From Armatimonadota bacterium (GTDB lineage Bacteria; Sysuimicrobiota; Sysuimicrobiia; Sysuimicrobiales; Humicultoraceae), in assembly GCA_016198805.1 (NCBI GenBank), contig JACQHU010000045.1, forward strand, positions 1 to 40,379: a stretch of 40,379 nucleotides of DNA, given 5' to 3'. How positions within the stretch are numbered: the stretch's first letter is position 1; every line of letters begins with the position of its first letter. Of the stretch, positions 31,409 to 39,900 are shown one piece after another. A program made the position numbers and the translations under genes. The notes beneath the pieces were generated by a model, which saw only the letters and a program-made list of their open reading frames with translations, ran no database searches and was not told the origin of the DNA.

Positions 31409-32140
31409 TCATCCCTCCGGCGCCTCCTCGCGCAGCCACGCGCGGTCTTCGTCACTGAGCGCATCCCAGACGATCAGGTCCGGCCGGCGCGCCAGCGTCC
31501 GGCGCAACTGCTCGCGGCGCCGCCACCGGCGGATCTGCTCGTGATGCCCGCCCAGCAGCACCTCGGGGACCCGCAGACCCCGATACTCGACCGGCCGCGT
31601 GTAGTGCGGATAGTCGAGCAACCCGCTGGTGAACGACTCCGCCTCGACCGACCGTTCGTCCCCGACCACGCCCGGGATCAGCCGGACCGTCGCGTCCACG
31701 ATCACCATGGCCGCCAGCTCGCCGCCGGTCAGGATGTAGTCGCCGATGGAGATCTCTTCGGCGCCCAGCCCGATGGCGACCCGCTCGTCGACGCCCTCAT
31801 ACCGCCCGCAAAGAACGATCAGGTGCGCCGCCCGGGCCAGGCGCTCAGCCGTCGGCTGGTCGAACCGCCGGCCCTGCGGTGAGGTGAGGAGCACCCGCGC
31901 CGCCGGGCCGCCGGGGCGGGTCAGGGCATCGACGGCTTCGAAGAACGGCTCCGGCTTCATCACCATCCCCGGTCCACCGCCGTAGGGCACGTCGTCCACC
32001 TGCCGGTGCCGGTCGTGCGTGTAGTCGCGCAGGTCGTGCACGGCGATGTCGGCGAGGCCGCGCTCCTTCGCCCGCCCCACAACGGACACATCGAGCGCAG
32101 TGAACGCCTCCGGAAAAATCGACACGATATCGATCCGCAC
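31409..32140 (-). CDS. trmD: tRNA (guanine-N1)-methyltransferase TrmD
   Basis: A 243-residue SPOUT-class enzyme that methylates G37 of tRNAs using SAM. The trefoil-knot motifs are intact: VPYGGGPGMVMKPEP, LLTSPQGRRFDQ, LIVLCGRYEGVDERV, EISIGDYILTGGELA and GVVGDERSVEAESF. It follows rimM by 3 bp. The window also encodes an archaeal-type SAM synthetase that may supply its cofactor. Confidence 0.97.
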   Translation of the reverse strand: MRIDIVSIFPEAFTALDVSVVGRAKERGLADIAVHDLRDYTHDRHRQVDDVPYGGGPGMVMKPEPFFEAVDALTRPGGPAARVLLTSPQGRRFDQPTAERLARAAHLIVLCGRYEGVDERVAIGLGAEEISIGDYILTGGELAAMVIVDATVRLIPGVVGDERSVEAESFTSGLLDYPHYTRPVEYRGLRVPEVLLGGHHEQIRRWRRREQLRRTLARRPDLIVWDALSDEDRAWLREEAPEG

Positions 32141-32143
32141 GGC

Positions 32144-32692
32144 TTACCCTTCCAGCCCGGCCGGCAGCGTCACCGTCATCTCGCCGGCCTGAAGATCGAT
32201 GCGCCGGATCACCTGGCGTATCGCCGGCAGCAGGACCTCATGGGAGCCGTCGCGCACGACGTACACATCATGGGCCGGACCGCGCATGACCGCGGCCACC
32301 GTCCCCAGCGCGCGGCCGTCTTGGGTGCGGACTCGCAGCCCAACCAGGTCGAAGAGGTAATACTGATCGGGCGGAAGCGGCATCACCTCGTCGCGGGAGA
32401 TGGCCAGGCTGGCCCCGCGCAGCGCCTCCGCGCCGGTCCGGTCGGTGACGCCGCCGAGCCGCATCAGCACGGCGTCACCGTGCGGCCGGGCGGAGGCGAT
32501 CTCCACCCGGGTGACCTGTTCCCCCTGCACCAGGCACGCCGTCCGCATCTGCGCAAACCGCTCCGGAAAATCGGTCTCAGGCCGCACGCGCACTTCGCCG
32601 CGCACGCCGTGCGGGGCGACGATCACCCCGACCGTCACCAGGTCCGCCGGGGCCGCGAGGCTACCCCTCGCGGATCTCGATGATGATCCCAT
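32144..32692 (-). CDS. rimM: 16S rRNA processing protein RimM
   Basis: A 182-residue assembly factor for the 30S head that binds S19. The N-terminal barrel begins VTVGVIVAPHGVRGEVRVRPETDFPERF; the C-terminal PRC-barrel contains YYLFDLVGLRVRTQDGRALGTV and LLPAIRQVIRRIDL. Family proteins usually start only a few residues before VTVG, so the GTG at 32638 is a serious alternative to the ATG at 32692. The latter overlaps ylqD by 32 bp but has AAGG just upstream. Confidence 0.93.
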   Translation of the reverse strand: MGSSSRSARGSLAAPADLVTVGVIVAPHGVRGEVRVRPETDFPERFAQMRTACLVQGEQVTRVEIASARPHGDAVLMRLGGVTDRTGAEALRGASLAISRDEVMPLPPDQYYLFDLVGLRVRTQDGRALGTVAAVMRGPAHDVYVVRDGSHEVLLPAIRQVIRRIDLQAGEMTVTLPAGLEG

Positions 32693-33065
32693 CCTTGATG
32701 ACGACCTCAGCGCGGGTCAGGCGGGTGAAGAAGTTGTCGCCGACGTTGAGCTCAACGGTGCTCTCGATGGTCCCCTGGGAAAATTCCTGGTTGAGCTCCA
32801 GTCCCTCGGCTTCCTTCATCCTCGCCACCAGCTCCATCCGCGCCGCCTCCTGGCGGGAGCGTTCGATCTCGAGTTGCTGGCGGACCGCCCGCGACTGCGG
32901 GGTGATCTGCCGCTCCAGCTCGGTGCGGCGGATCTGCGTGTCGATCTGATTGACGACCGCGTCGAGCCGCCGGATCGTGTCCTCGAGTTCACTCAGGTAC
33001 TGCCTCTTGAACGTCTCCGTCACGATCGCTTTGACCATGACCGGTCGCATGACCATGATGCCCAT
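32661..33065 (-). CDS. ylqD: YlqD-family protein
   Basis: A 134-residue protein of the YlqD family, of unknown function and found in the rpsP-rplS region of Bacillota. MRPVMVKAIVTETFKRQY is followed by a coiled-coil rich in Glu, Arg and Gln (about residues 25-85) and a short beta C-terminus (VELNVGDNFF, AEVVIKDGIIIEIREG). The frame opens at 33080, but the ATG at 33065 has GGAGG 5 bases upstream, which decides the start. It lies directly after khpA. Confidence 0.88.
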   Translation of the reverse strand: MGIMVMRPVMVKAIVTETFKRQYLSELEDTIRRLDAVVNQIDTQIRRTELERQITPQSRAVRQQLEIERSRQEAARMELVARMKEAEGLELNQEFSQGTIESTVELNVGDNFFTRLTRAEVVIKDGIIIEIREG

Positions 33066-33076
33066 ACGGCCCTCCA

Positions 33077-33322
33077 TCACTGAACGATCTCGACCACGAC
33101 CCGCCGGCCCGCCCTGATCGCCGCGGCCCGCGCGACGGCGCGGATGGCGCCGATGATCCGGCCGCGGCGGCCGATCACCTTCCCGACCTCTCCCGGGGGC
33201 ACCTTGAGTTCCAGGACGAGCACCTGGTCACGCTCGCTGGCCCGGACGCTCACGGCATCCGGATCCTCCACGAGGCCCCGCGCCAGGAACTCCACCAGCG
33301 CCCGCAGATCGGCCTGCGACAT
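33077..33322 (-). CDS. khpA: KhpA-type KH-domain RNA-binding protein
   Basis: An 81-residue single type II KH domain with the RNA-binding GxxG loop as GRRG (residues 51-54) in GEVGKVIGRRGRIIGAIR. KhpA (YlqC) partners with KhpB/Jag in Gram-positive bacteria and influences cell division and RNA binding. The ATG at 33322 has GGAG 9 bases upstream; a longer reading from 33442 would lie inside rpsP. The position after rpsP is conserved in Bacillota. Confidence 0.95.
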   Translation of the reverse strand: MSQADLRALVEFLARGLVEDPDAVSVRASERDQVLVLELKVPPGEVGKVIGRRGRIIGAIRAVARAAAIRAGRRVVVEIVQ

Positions 33323-33339
33323 GTTCGCGGGCTCCTGCG

Positions 33340-33615
33340 TCAGGCCTTCGTGGCGCGGCCGGCTTCCCACCGCTGCAGGATGCCGGTCTTCTCCAGGAGC
33401 ACCCGCGCCGCATCCGACGGCCGCGCCCCGCGGTCCAGCCATAATCGGGCCCTGGCCTCATCGATCCGGATCACGGAGGGTTCGGTCCTCGGATTGTAGT
33501 ACCCGAGCGCCTCGAGATACTTGCCGCCCCGCGGCAGCCGGGCATCAGCCACCACCACCCGGTAGGACGGCTGGTGCTTGGCCCCGGTACGCATCAAACG
33601 AATCTTGACCGCCAT
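33340..33615 (-). CDS. rpsP: 30S ribosomal protein S16
   Basis: A 91-residue protein with the S16 pattern AVKIRLMRTGAKHQPSYRVVVAD followed by GKYLEALGYYNPRTEP, WLDRGARPSDAARVLLEKTGI. A GGGAGGG ribosome site is 7 bases upstream. It stands between ffh and khpA, as in Bacillus. Confidence 0.97.
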   Translation of the reverse strand: MAVKIRLMRTGAKHQPSYRVVVADARLPRGGKYLEALGYYNPRTEPSVIRIDEARARLWLDRGARPSDAARVLLEKTGILQRWEAGRATKA

Positions 33616-33642
33616 CGATGACCCTCCCTCAGGATGCCTCGC

Positions 33643-34971
33643 CTAGCGAGGCGGAAACGGAAGCGGCCCCCGGCCACGCGCATGCTCATCCACGTGCCGC
33701 AGCAGCCGCCGCGCCTCCTCGAACTGCTTCAGCAGGCGATTCACCTCCTGCACGGTCACCCCGCTGCCCCGCGCGATGCGGCGCCGCCGGCTCCCGTCGA
33801 TGATCGACGGGGTGGCCCGCTCCTGGGGCGTCATCGACTGGATCATGGCTTCGATGCGGCGCAGTTGCTTCTCATCGACGGTCAGCCCCGCCTGCCTCGC
33901 TTTGGCAAATCCGGGGATCATGTCCAACAGTTGATCCAGCGGCCCCATCTGCCGCACCTGACGCAGCTGCTCCAGGAAGTCGGACAGGGTAAACTGCGCT
34001 CGGCGCAGCTTCCGCTCCGTCTCGGCGGCTGAGGCCGCCGAGGTCGCCTCCTGCGCACGCTCGATGAGCGTCAGGACATCGCCCATCCCCAGGATGCGGC
34101 TGGCCATCCGGTCGGGGTGAAACGCTTCCAGCGCATCCAGACGCTCCCCGACCCCGACGAACAAGATGGGCCGGCCGATCGCGGACACCACCGACAGCGC
34201 CGCGCCCCCCCGGGCGTCGCCGTCGAGCTTGGTGAGGATCAGCCCGTCGATCGGCAGCCGGGCCGCGAACTGCTCGGCGGAGGTGACCGCGTCCTGCCCG
34301 GCCATCGCGTCCAGGACCAGGAGCGTCTCCTGCGGAGCCAGCGCGGCATGCATCGCGCTCAACTCGGCCATCAGCGGCTCATCGACGTGCTGCCGGCCGG
34401 CCGAGTCGACGACGACGACGTCGTGGCCCTCCGATTCCGCGCGCGCCAGCGCCGCCCGGGCGACGGCGACGGGGTCTGTGGCACCTGGGGCCGAGAACAC
34501 CGGCACACCGACCTGCGCGCCGACGACTTCCAGTTGCGTGACCGCCGCGGGCCGCTGCAGATCGGTCGCCACCAACAGCGGCGCGCGGCCCCTCCGGCGC
34601 AGATGACCGGCCAGCTTCGCGGCCGTCGTGGTCTTCCCCACGCCGTTGAGGCCGACCAGCAGGATGATGCTAGGGCGATGCGGCGCCACCCGCAGCTCCC
34701 GGGCCTCCCCGCCCAGCAGCCGGACCAGTTCCTCGTGGACGGTCTTGACGACCTGATGACCCGGGCTGAGGTGCTTCCACACCTGCTGCCCGACGGCGGC
34801 GGATCGGACGCGGGCGACGAAATCCCGGGCGACTTTGAAGTTGACATCGGCTTCCAGGAGCGCCAGTCGCACCTCGCGCAGCGTGGCATCCACGTCGTCT
34901 GCGCTCAGGGCCCCGCGCCCCGTCACCTTGCGGACGATCTCGCCCAGCCGCTGCTGCAGGCCTTCAAACAC
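33643..34971 (-). CDS. ffh: Signal recognition particle GTPase Ffh
   Basis: A 442-residue SRP54 protein that binds signal sequences of nascent membrane and secreted proteins. The N domain covers residues 1-95, then the G domain with VGLNGVGKTTTAAKL (106-120), the G3 motif as DSAGRQH (usual DTAGR), TKLDGDARGGAALS and VGVGERLDALEAFHPDRMASRILGMGD. The Met-rich M domain (about 310-430) has GPLDQLLDMIPGF and the RNA-binding SRRRRIARGSG helix. It overlaps the upstream YlxM-methyltransferase gene by 8 bp and pairs functionally with FtsY in the same block. No SRP RNA gene is visible in the window. Confidence 0.97.
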   Translation of the reverse strand: MFEGLQQRLGEIVRKVTGRGALSADDVDATLREVRLALLEADVNFKVARDFVARVRSAAVGQQVWKHLSPGHQVVKTVHEELVRLLGGEARELRVAPHRPSIILLVGLNGVGKTTTAAKLAGHLRRRGRAPLLVATDLQRPAAVTQLEVVGAQVGVPVFSAPGATDPVAVARAALARAESEGHDVVVVDSAGRQHVDEPLMAELSAMHAALAPQETLLVLDAMAGQDAVTSAEQFAARLPIDGLILTKLDGDARGGAALSVVSAIGRPILFVGVGERLDALEAFHPDRMASRILGMGDVLTLIERAQEATSAASAAETERKLRRAQFTLSDFLEQLRQVRQMGPLDQLLDMIPGFAKARQAGLTVDEKQLRRIEAMIQSMTPQERATPSIIDGSRRRRIARGSGVTVQEVNRLLKQFEEARRLLRHVDEHARGRGPLPFPPR

Positions 34972-35929
34972 CCGAGGTCTCCTTCACGCCACCGGCCTGC
35001 CGGTCACGGGCCGATGAGACGGCGGATGAGGCGCCCCTGGTCGCTTCGTAGACTCGATACCCTGAGGCCACGCGGACCTGCTCCACCTGTTCGAAGCGGT
35101 CCGTCATCAGCCTCGCCAGCGTCCTGGCGCCCTGCGCCGTCCGGGCCACCAGGTAGAACCGGCCGCCCGGCCGCAGGACGCGCCGGGCATCGTCGATGAA
35201 CGCGGTCACGACTCGCCGGCCCTCCCGGATCGGCGGGTTGGTCACCACCACATCGATCGTGCGGTCCCGGATTGCGGCCGCGCCCTCGCCGACGATCACA
35301 CGGGCGTTGCGAATGTTGTTCGCGGCCGCATTCGCCAGGGCCAGGGCGGCCGCGCGCTGGTTGGTGTCGATGAGCCACGCCTGCCCCCGGGGAGCCAGCG
35401 CGGCGGCGACCAGCCCGATCGGACCGTAGCCGCAGCCCAGGTCGAGGATCCGGTCGCGCGGGCCGATCCGCATCGTCTCGATCAAGAGGCGCGTCCCGGC
35501 GTCGAGCCCGCGGGCGGCGAAGACGCCACCGGCGACCTGAAAGGCCCACCGGCGGCCGTGCAGCTGCACGTGCAGCACGCGCGGCCGCAGCCGCGACTGG
35601 GGGATGCGATTCGAGTAGTGGTCGGTCCTCGGCGGTTCCGCACTCGTCGACTCCTGGGGCATCGTCCCGATCCGGTCTGAGCGCTCCTCCCGCCGCGTGC
35701 GGGCGACCAGGCCCAGGGCGGCCTCGAACCGCTCCAGCGCCTCCAGGGCCCGGCGCAGGCCGTCGTGCACCGCCTGGCGCGAGATGCGCATCTGTAAGGC
35801 GATCTCGCCCAGCGACAGGTCGTCCTGGTAGTAGCGGATCAGAAACTGCCGCTGGCGGGGCGTCAGCAGCATCCCGTAGGCGTCCAGCATGCGGTTGGTG
35901 CGGTCCCGGCCGGCCAGGGCGCGCTCCAT
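34964..35929 (-). CDS. Fusion of YlxM (SRP-operon HTH protein) and RsmC-like methyltransferase
   Basis: A 321-residue protein with two parts in one uninterrupted frame. Residues 9-75 match YlxM/UPF0122, a sigma-region-4-like helix-turn-helix that enhances SRP GTPase (MLDAYGMLLTPRQRQFLIRYYQDD, LSLGEIALQMRISRQAVHDGLRRALEAL). A linker of about 30 residues leads to a class I methyltransferase domain (about 104-300) of the RsmC/RlmG type: YSNRIPQSRL, the SAM motif DLGCGYGPIG (163-172), and NPPIREG (231-237). The ATG at 35929 is chosen because homology starts there and a promoter lies just upstream. A separate start for the enzyme at Met90 is possible, but its nearest GGGAGGAG is about 20 bases away. 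The methylation target is unknown, perhaps a guanine in rRNA. Confidence 0.85.
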   Translation of the reverse strand: MERALAGRDRTNRMLDAYGMLLTPRQRQFLIRYYQDDLSLGEIALQMRISRQAVHDGLRRALEALERFEAALGLVARTRREERSDRIGTMPQESTSAEPPRTDHYSNRIPQSRLRPRVLHVQLHGRRWAFQVAGGVFAARGLDAGTRLLIETMRIGPRDRILDLGCGYGPIGLVAAALAPRGQAWLIDTNQRAAALALANAAANNIRNARVIVGEGAAAIRDRTIDVVVTNPPIREGRRVVTAFIDDARRVLRPGGRFYLVARTAQGARTLARLMTDRFEQVEQVRVASGYRVYEATRGASSAVSSARDRQAGGVKETSGV

Positions 35930-35972
35930 GGAAAACCCATCCTGTAAAGGAATTTCCCTTGACAACGGGTCC

Positions 35973-36001
35973 ACGATACCGCGTGGAGCGTCCGGCGTCA
36001 A
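35973..36001 (-). promoter_or_regulatory. Promoter for the ylxM-ffh-rpsP unit
   Basis: On the minus strand TTGACG (36001-35996, five of six matches) is followed after 17 bases by TATCGT (35978-35973, four of six). It lies in the 132-bp gap between ftsY and the YlxM fusion, about 40 bases above the ATG at 35929, and would drive ffh, rpsP, khpA, ylqD, rimM and trmD. The rest of the gap shows only a short imperfect inverted repeat around 35946-35960. Confidence 0.55.
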
Positions 36002-36061
36002 TGGGGGGCGCTCGGCGCGCGGAGACCGCGGACCGGAGCGTGACGCCGTCACTAGCGCCGC

Positions 36062-36976
36062 CTAGGACGCGGCGAGGAGCGCCTCCGCGAACGCAGCCGC
36101 GTGGAAGGGCTGCAGGTCGTCCAGCCCCTCCCCCGTCCCGATGAAGGTGATCGGCACGCGCAGTGTTTGGGCCACGGCGACCACGATCCCGCCTTTGGCG
36201 GTGCCGTCGAGTTTGGTGAGCACCAGCCCGGTCAGCCCCACCGCATCGTGGAAGTGCTTCGCCTGCGCCAGGCCGTTCTGCCCGGTCGTCGCGTCGAGTA
36301 CCAGCAAGCGCTCCACCGGGGCGGCCGGCAGCGCGCGGGTCACGACGCGGTTGACCTTCTTCAGCTCCTCCATCAGGTTGACCTTGGTGTGCAGCCGGCC
36401 GGCGGTATCGACGATCAGCACGTCGGCCCCTCGCGCCACAGCCGCCTGCGCGGCGTCGAACACGACGGCCGCAGGGTCGGCGCCGGCCTGATGGCGGATG
36501 ACCGGCGCGCCGACCCGACCGCCCCAGATTTCGAGTTGCTCGATAGCCGCGGCGCGAAAGGTGTCGCCGGCAGCCAGCAGGACGCGCCGGTCCTCCTGCC
36601 GCAGCCGGTGCGCCAGCTTGGCAATGGTGGTCGTCTTTCCGGAGCCGTTGGCGCCCAGGATCAGGATGACCGCAGGAGGCGGGTCGAGGTGCAGCACCCC
36701 GGGCGTCCCCAGCATCTCGCCGATGATCTCCGCCAGGGTCGACCGGACCGCATCGGGCGAGGACAGGCCGCGACTGCGCTCGCGCAGCTGCTGGGTAATG
36801 GCCCCCGACAGCGGCACGCCCACATCGGCCTGGACCAGGGTCTCTTCGAGTTCAGTGAAGAACGCTTCGTCGATCGGCCCGGCGAGCAGCGCGTCCACCC
36901 GGGCCGCCAGCGTCGCACGGGTGCGCGACAGCGCGTTGTGCAGCCGGCCGAGCCAGCCCGGCGCTTCTCCAGCCAT
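36062..36976 (-). CDS. ftsY: Signal recognition particle receptor FtsY
   Basis: A 304-residue SRP receptor GTPase that docks Ffh-ribosome complexes at the membrane. It has the NG domain only, without the long acidic A domain of E. coli FtsY, as in Bacillus and Thermus. Motifs: LILGANGSGKTTTIAKLAHRL (106-126), GDTFRAAAIEQLE, VDTAGRLHTKVNLMEEL, LVLTKLDGTAKGGIVVA and FIGTGEGLDDLQPF. It follows smc by 7 bp. Confidence 0.97.
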   Translation of the reverse strand: MAGEAPGWLGRLHNALSRTRATLAARVDALLAGPIDEAFFTELEETLVQADVGVPLSGAITQQLRERSRGLSSPDAVRSTLAEIIGEMLGTPGVLHLDPPPAVILILGANGSGKTTTIAKLAHRLRQEDRRVLLAAGDTFRAAAIEQLEIWGGRVGAPVIRHQAGADPAAVVFDAAQAAVARGADVLIVDTAGRLHTKVNLMEELKKVNRVVTRALPAAPVERLLVLDATTGQNGLAQAKHFHDAVGLTGLVLTKLDGTAKGGIVVAVAQTLRVPITFIGTGEGLDDLQPFHAAAFAEALLAAS

Positions 36977-36983
36977 GAGGATG

Positions 36984-39900
36984 TTATTCGGCCGGGAGGG
37001 AGGCGGTCTCCCGCTCCTGCGCGCCAGGCCCCTCGCCGTCCCGAGCGGCGCGCGCGACGGCCACCGCGGCCGAGGGGGCGCCCTGGTGCGGCGCCTCGCC
37101 GTTCGTCGAAGCCACCAGCCGGACTGAGACCAGCGAGGAGATGCCGGGCTCCTGCATGGTGACGCCGTACAGGATATCGGCGGCGGCCATGGTGCCCTTG
37201 TTGTGAGTGATGATCAGCACCTGCGTCTGCTCGGCCAGATCGCGCAGCAGCGTGCAAAACCGCTTCGTGTTCACGTCGTCGAGCGCGGCCTCGACCTCGT
37301 CAAAGATGCAGAAGGGACTGGGGTGGACGCGCAGCATGGCGAAGATGAGCGCCAGCGCCACCAGGACGCGCTCGCCGCCTGAGAGCGCCACCAGCGGCCG
37401 CCGCGCCTTCCCCGGCAGCTGTGCGGTCACCTCCAGCCCCGGCTCCGAGCCGTCCTCCATCTCCACCAGCTCCAGGTGGCCGGATCCGCCCTCGAACAAC
37501 CGCTGGAAGAGCCGGCCGAACTCCCGGTCCACGTCTTCGAAGGTCTCGCGGAAGCGGACGCGCAGCGCAGCGTTGATGTGGGTGATCGCGCCACGCAGGG
37601 CCTCGCCGGCGGCCTGGAGGTCGGCGATCTGCGCGCGCAGCGCCTCCAGGCGCGCGGTGACGGCGGCATGCTCCTCGATGGCCCGCAGATTGACGGCCCC
37701 CAGTTCCCGCAGCGACACGCGCACCTCCTCCGCCCGACGCAGGGCCTCCTCCCGGCCACCCTGCAGCCGGCGCGCGGCGGCCTCCTCCAGGGTGACGCCG
37801 AAGTCTGATGCCAGTCGGGATGCCGCCGCGCCGAGTTCGGCCTCGGCCTGGGCGTGCCTGATCTCCGTGCGGTGGAGAGAGGCCTCGGCCTCGCGCAGGC
37901 CCGCCTCGGCCGCCAGGTGCTCGGCCTGGCGCACGGCGACTTCATCGCGCAGCCGGGCGCGCTCGGCGTTGAGGTGTTCGATGTCGGCCTTTGCGGCCGC
38001 CTGAGCAGCCAGCAGCGCCTCATGCGCCGCTGCGGCCCGCGCCAGACGCTCCGCGCCGGCGGCAAGGTTAGACATGATGCCCGCGTGCTCTCCGGCCATG
38101 TCGGCACGGCGGTGGGCGAGATCATCCATCGCGGCCTCGCGGTCGGTCAGGCGGGCGGCCAGCGCCTGGAGGCGCCCGTCGAGGGCCGCCAGGGCCACGC
38201 GCTTCGCGGTGACCTCGGCGGATGCAGCCGCGCGCCTCGCGACGATGCGCGCGGCATCAGCCTGCAGCCCGGCTTCCATGTCGGCCAGGCGCCGGGCCTC
38301 GGCCTCGAGTTGCCTAGCCTGTGCCTCGAGCCGCTGGATGTCGGTCTGCAGGTCGCGCAGGGCCTCGGCGCGGCGACGATCCTCGGCCGACAGCGACGCG
38401 CGGTCCTCTTCCAGCCGCGCCGCGTCCAGCGCAAACCGCTCCAGGCGCCCCATGCATTCCGTCAGCCCGGCCTGGACCCGGTCGCCGTCGTCGCGCGCGG
38501 CGGCCAGGTCGGCTTCGGCCGCGGCCACCTGCTCGGCGGCGGCGGCCCGACGGGCAGCCAGATCGGCGCGGCGAGCCTCAATTCGCCCCACCGCTTCCCG
38601 CAGGCCGGCGATCGCCTGGCTCCGGCCCAGAGGCCCCATCTCACCGTGCGTCCACCCTCGGACCGTCACGATGCCGTCAGGCTCGAGCAACGTGCCATCG
38701 CGGGTGACCACGCGCCCCTGGAAGCCGCCTGAGATGAGCATCCAGGCTGTACGCAGGTCGTTGACGATCACGACATCGCCCAGCAGGATCTCCGCGAGCC
38801 GGCGTGCCAGATCGGGCGCGATCCCGCCGGCGCTGACAGCGGCCACATCCATGGCGCGGGCGCGCACCCCATCAGCGCAGGCGCCGTCAGCGGACTCGGC
38901 GGCGACCGCAGCGCGACCTCCGGCAGGGTGCTCCGGCTCGGGCCGGCGGGGCCGGAGCGCGTCAAGGGCAAGCACGGTGGCGCCAGCAGGCCCGTGTGCG
39001 TCGAGACACTGGATGACGGCATCGATCTGCTCCTGGCGGTGGACGACCAGCCCGTGGAGCCGACCTCCCAGCGCCGCGGCGACCGCCGGGCGGTACTCCT
39101 GGGATACCTCCAGCAGATCGGCGACCGCACCGCGCAGGCCGGGGAACCGTGCGGGTTCAGCCCTGGCCGCCAGCAGTACGGCGCGGGCCCCCTCTTCAAA
39201 TCCGGCGAACTGGTCGCGCGCCTCTTCCAGAGCAGCCAGGCGGTCGCGCAGGCGGTGTTCGTCCAGTTCCACGGCGTGCACCTGATCGACAAGCGACGCC
39301 AGGGCTTCGCGTCGGGCTCCCACCGTGCGGGCGCAGTCGGCGATCCTGGCCTCTGCGTCCTGGGCGGCCTGGCGGGCCGCATCCGCGGCCTGCTCTGCGG
39401 CGCGCCGCTCGCGCGCAAGCGCCTCGGCCGCGCGGTCCAGCGCCAGGGTCTTCTCGGCGGTGGCCTGCACCGACTGCGCGAGCATCTCGGCCCGGGCGCG
39501 CCACGCGGCCAGGTCGTTCTGCGTCTGGGCAAACGTTCTGCCGACCTCAACCGCTTCGGCATGCACCTGGACCAGCCGCGTCTGGGCGCTGGCGGCGTCC
39601 TGACCCGACGCCTCAGCCCGTGCCTCGGCGTCTGCCACCGCACGCACGAGCTCCGCGCGCTCGCGTTCCGCGGCCCCGGCCTCCGCCCGCAACCCGGCAG
39701 CTTCCGCCCGCAGGCGCTCGAGCGCCTGCTCGAGGCGTTCGGCGTCCGCCGCCAGATACTGCCCCCGCGCCCGCAGGGCGTCCACCTGGGCGCTGGCCGC
39801 CTGGACCTCCGCGGCCAGGGCGCTGGACCGCTCGGCCCCCTCAAGGAGCGCCTGCTGCCCGCGCTCCCAGTCCGCGGTCACCTCGGCCAGGCGCGCCTCC

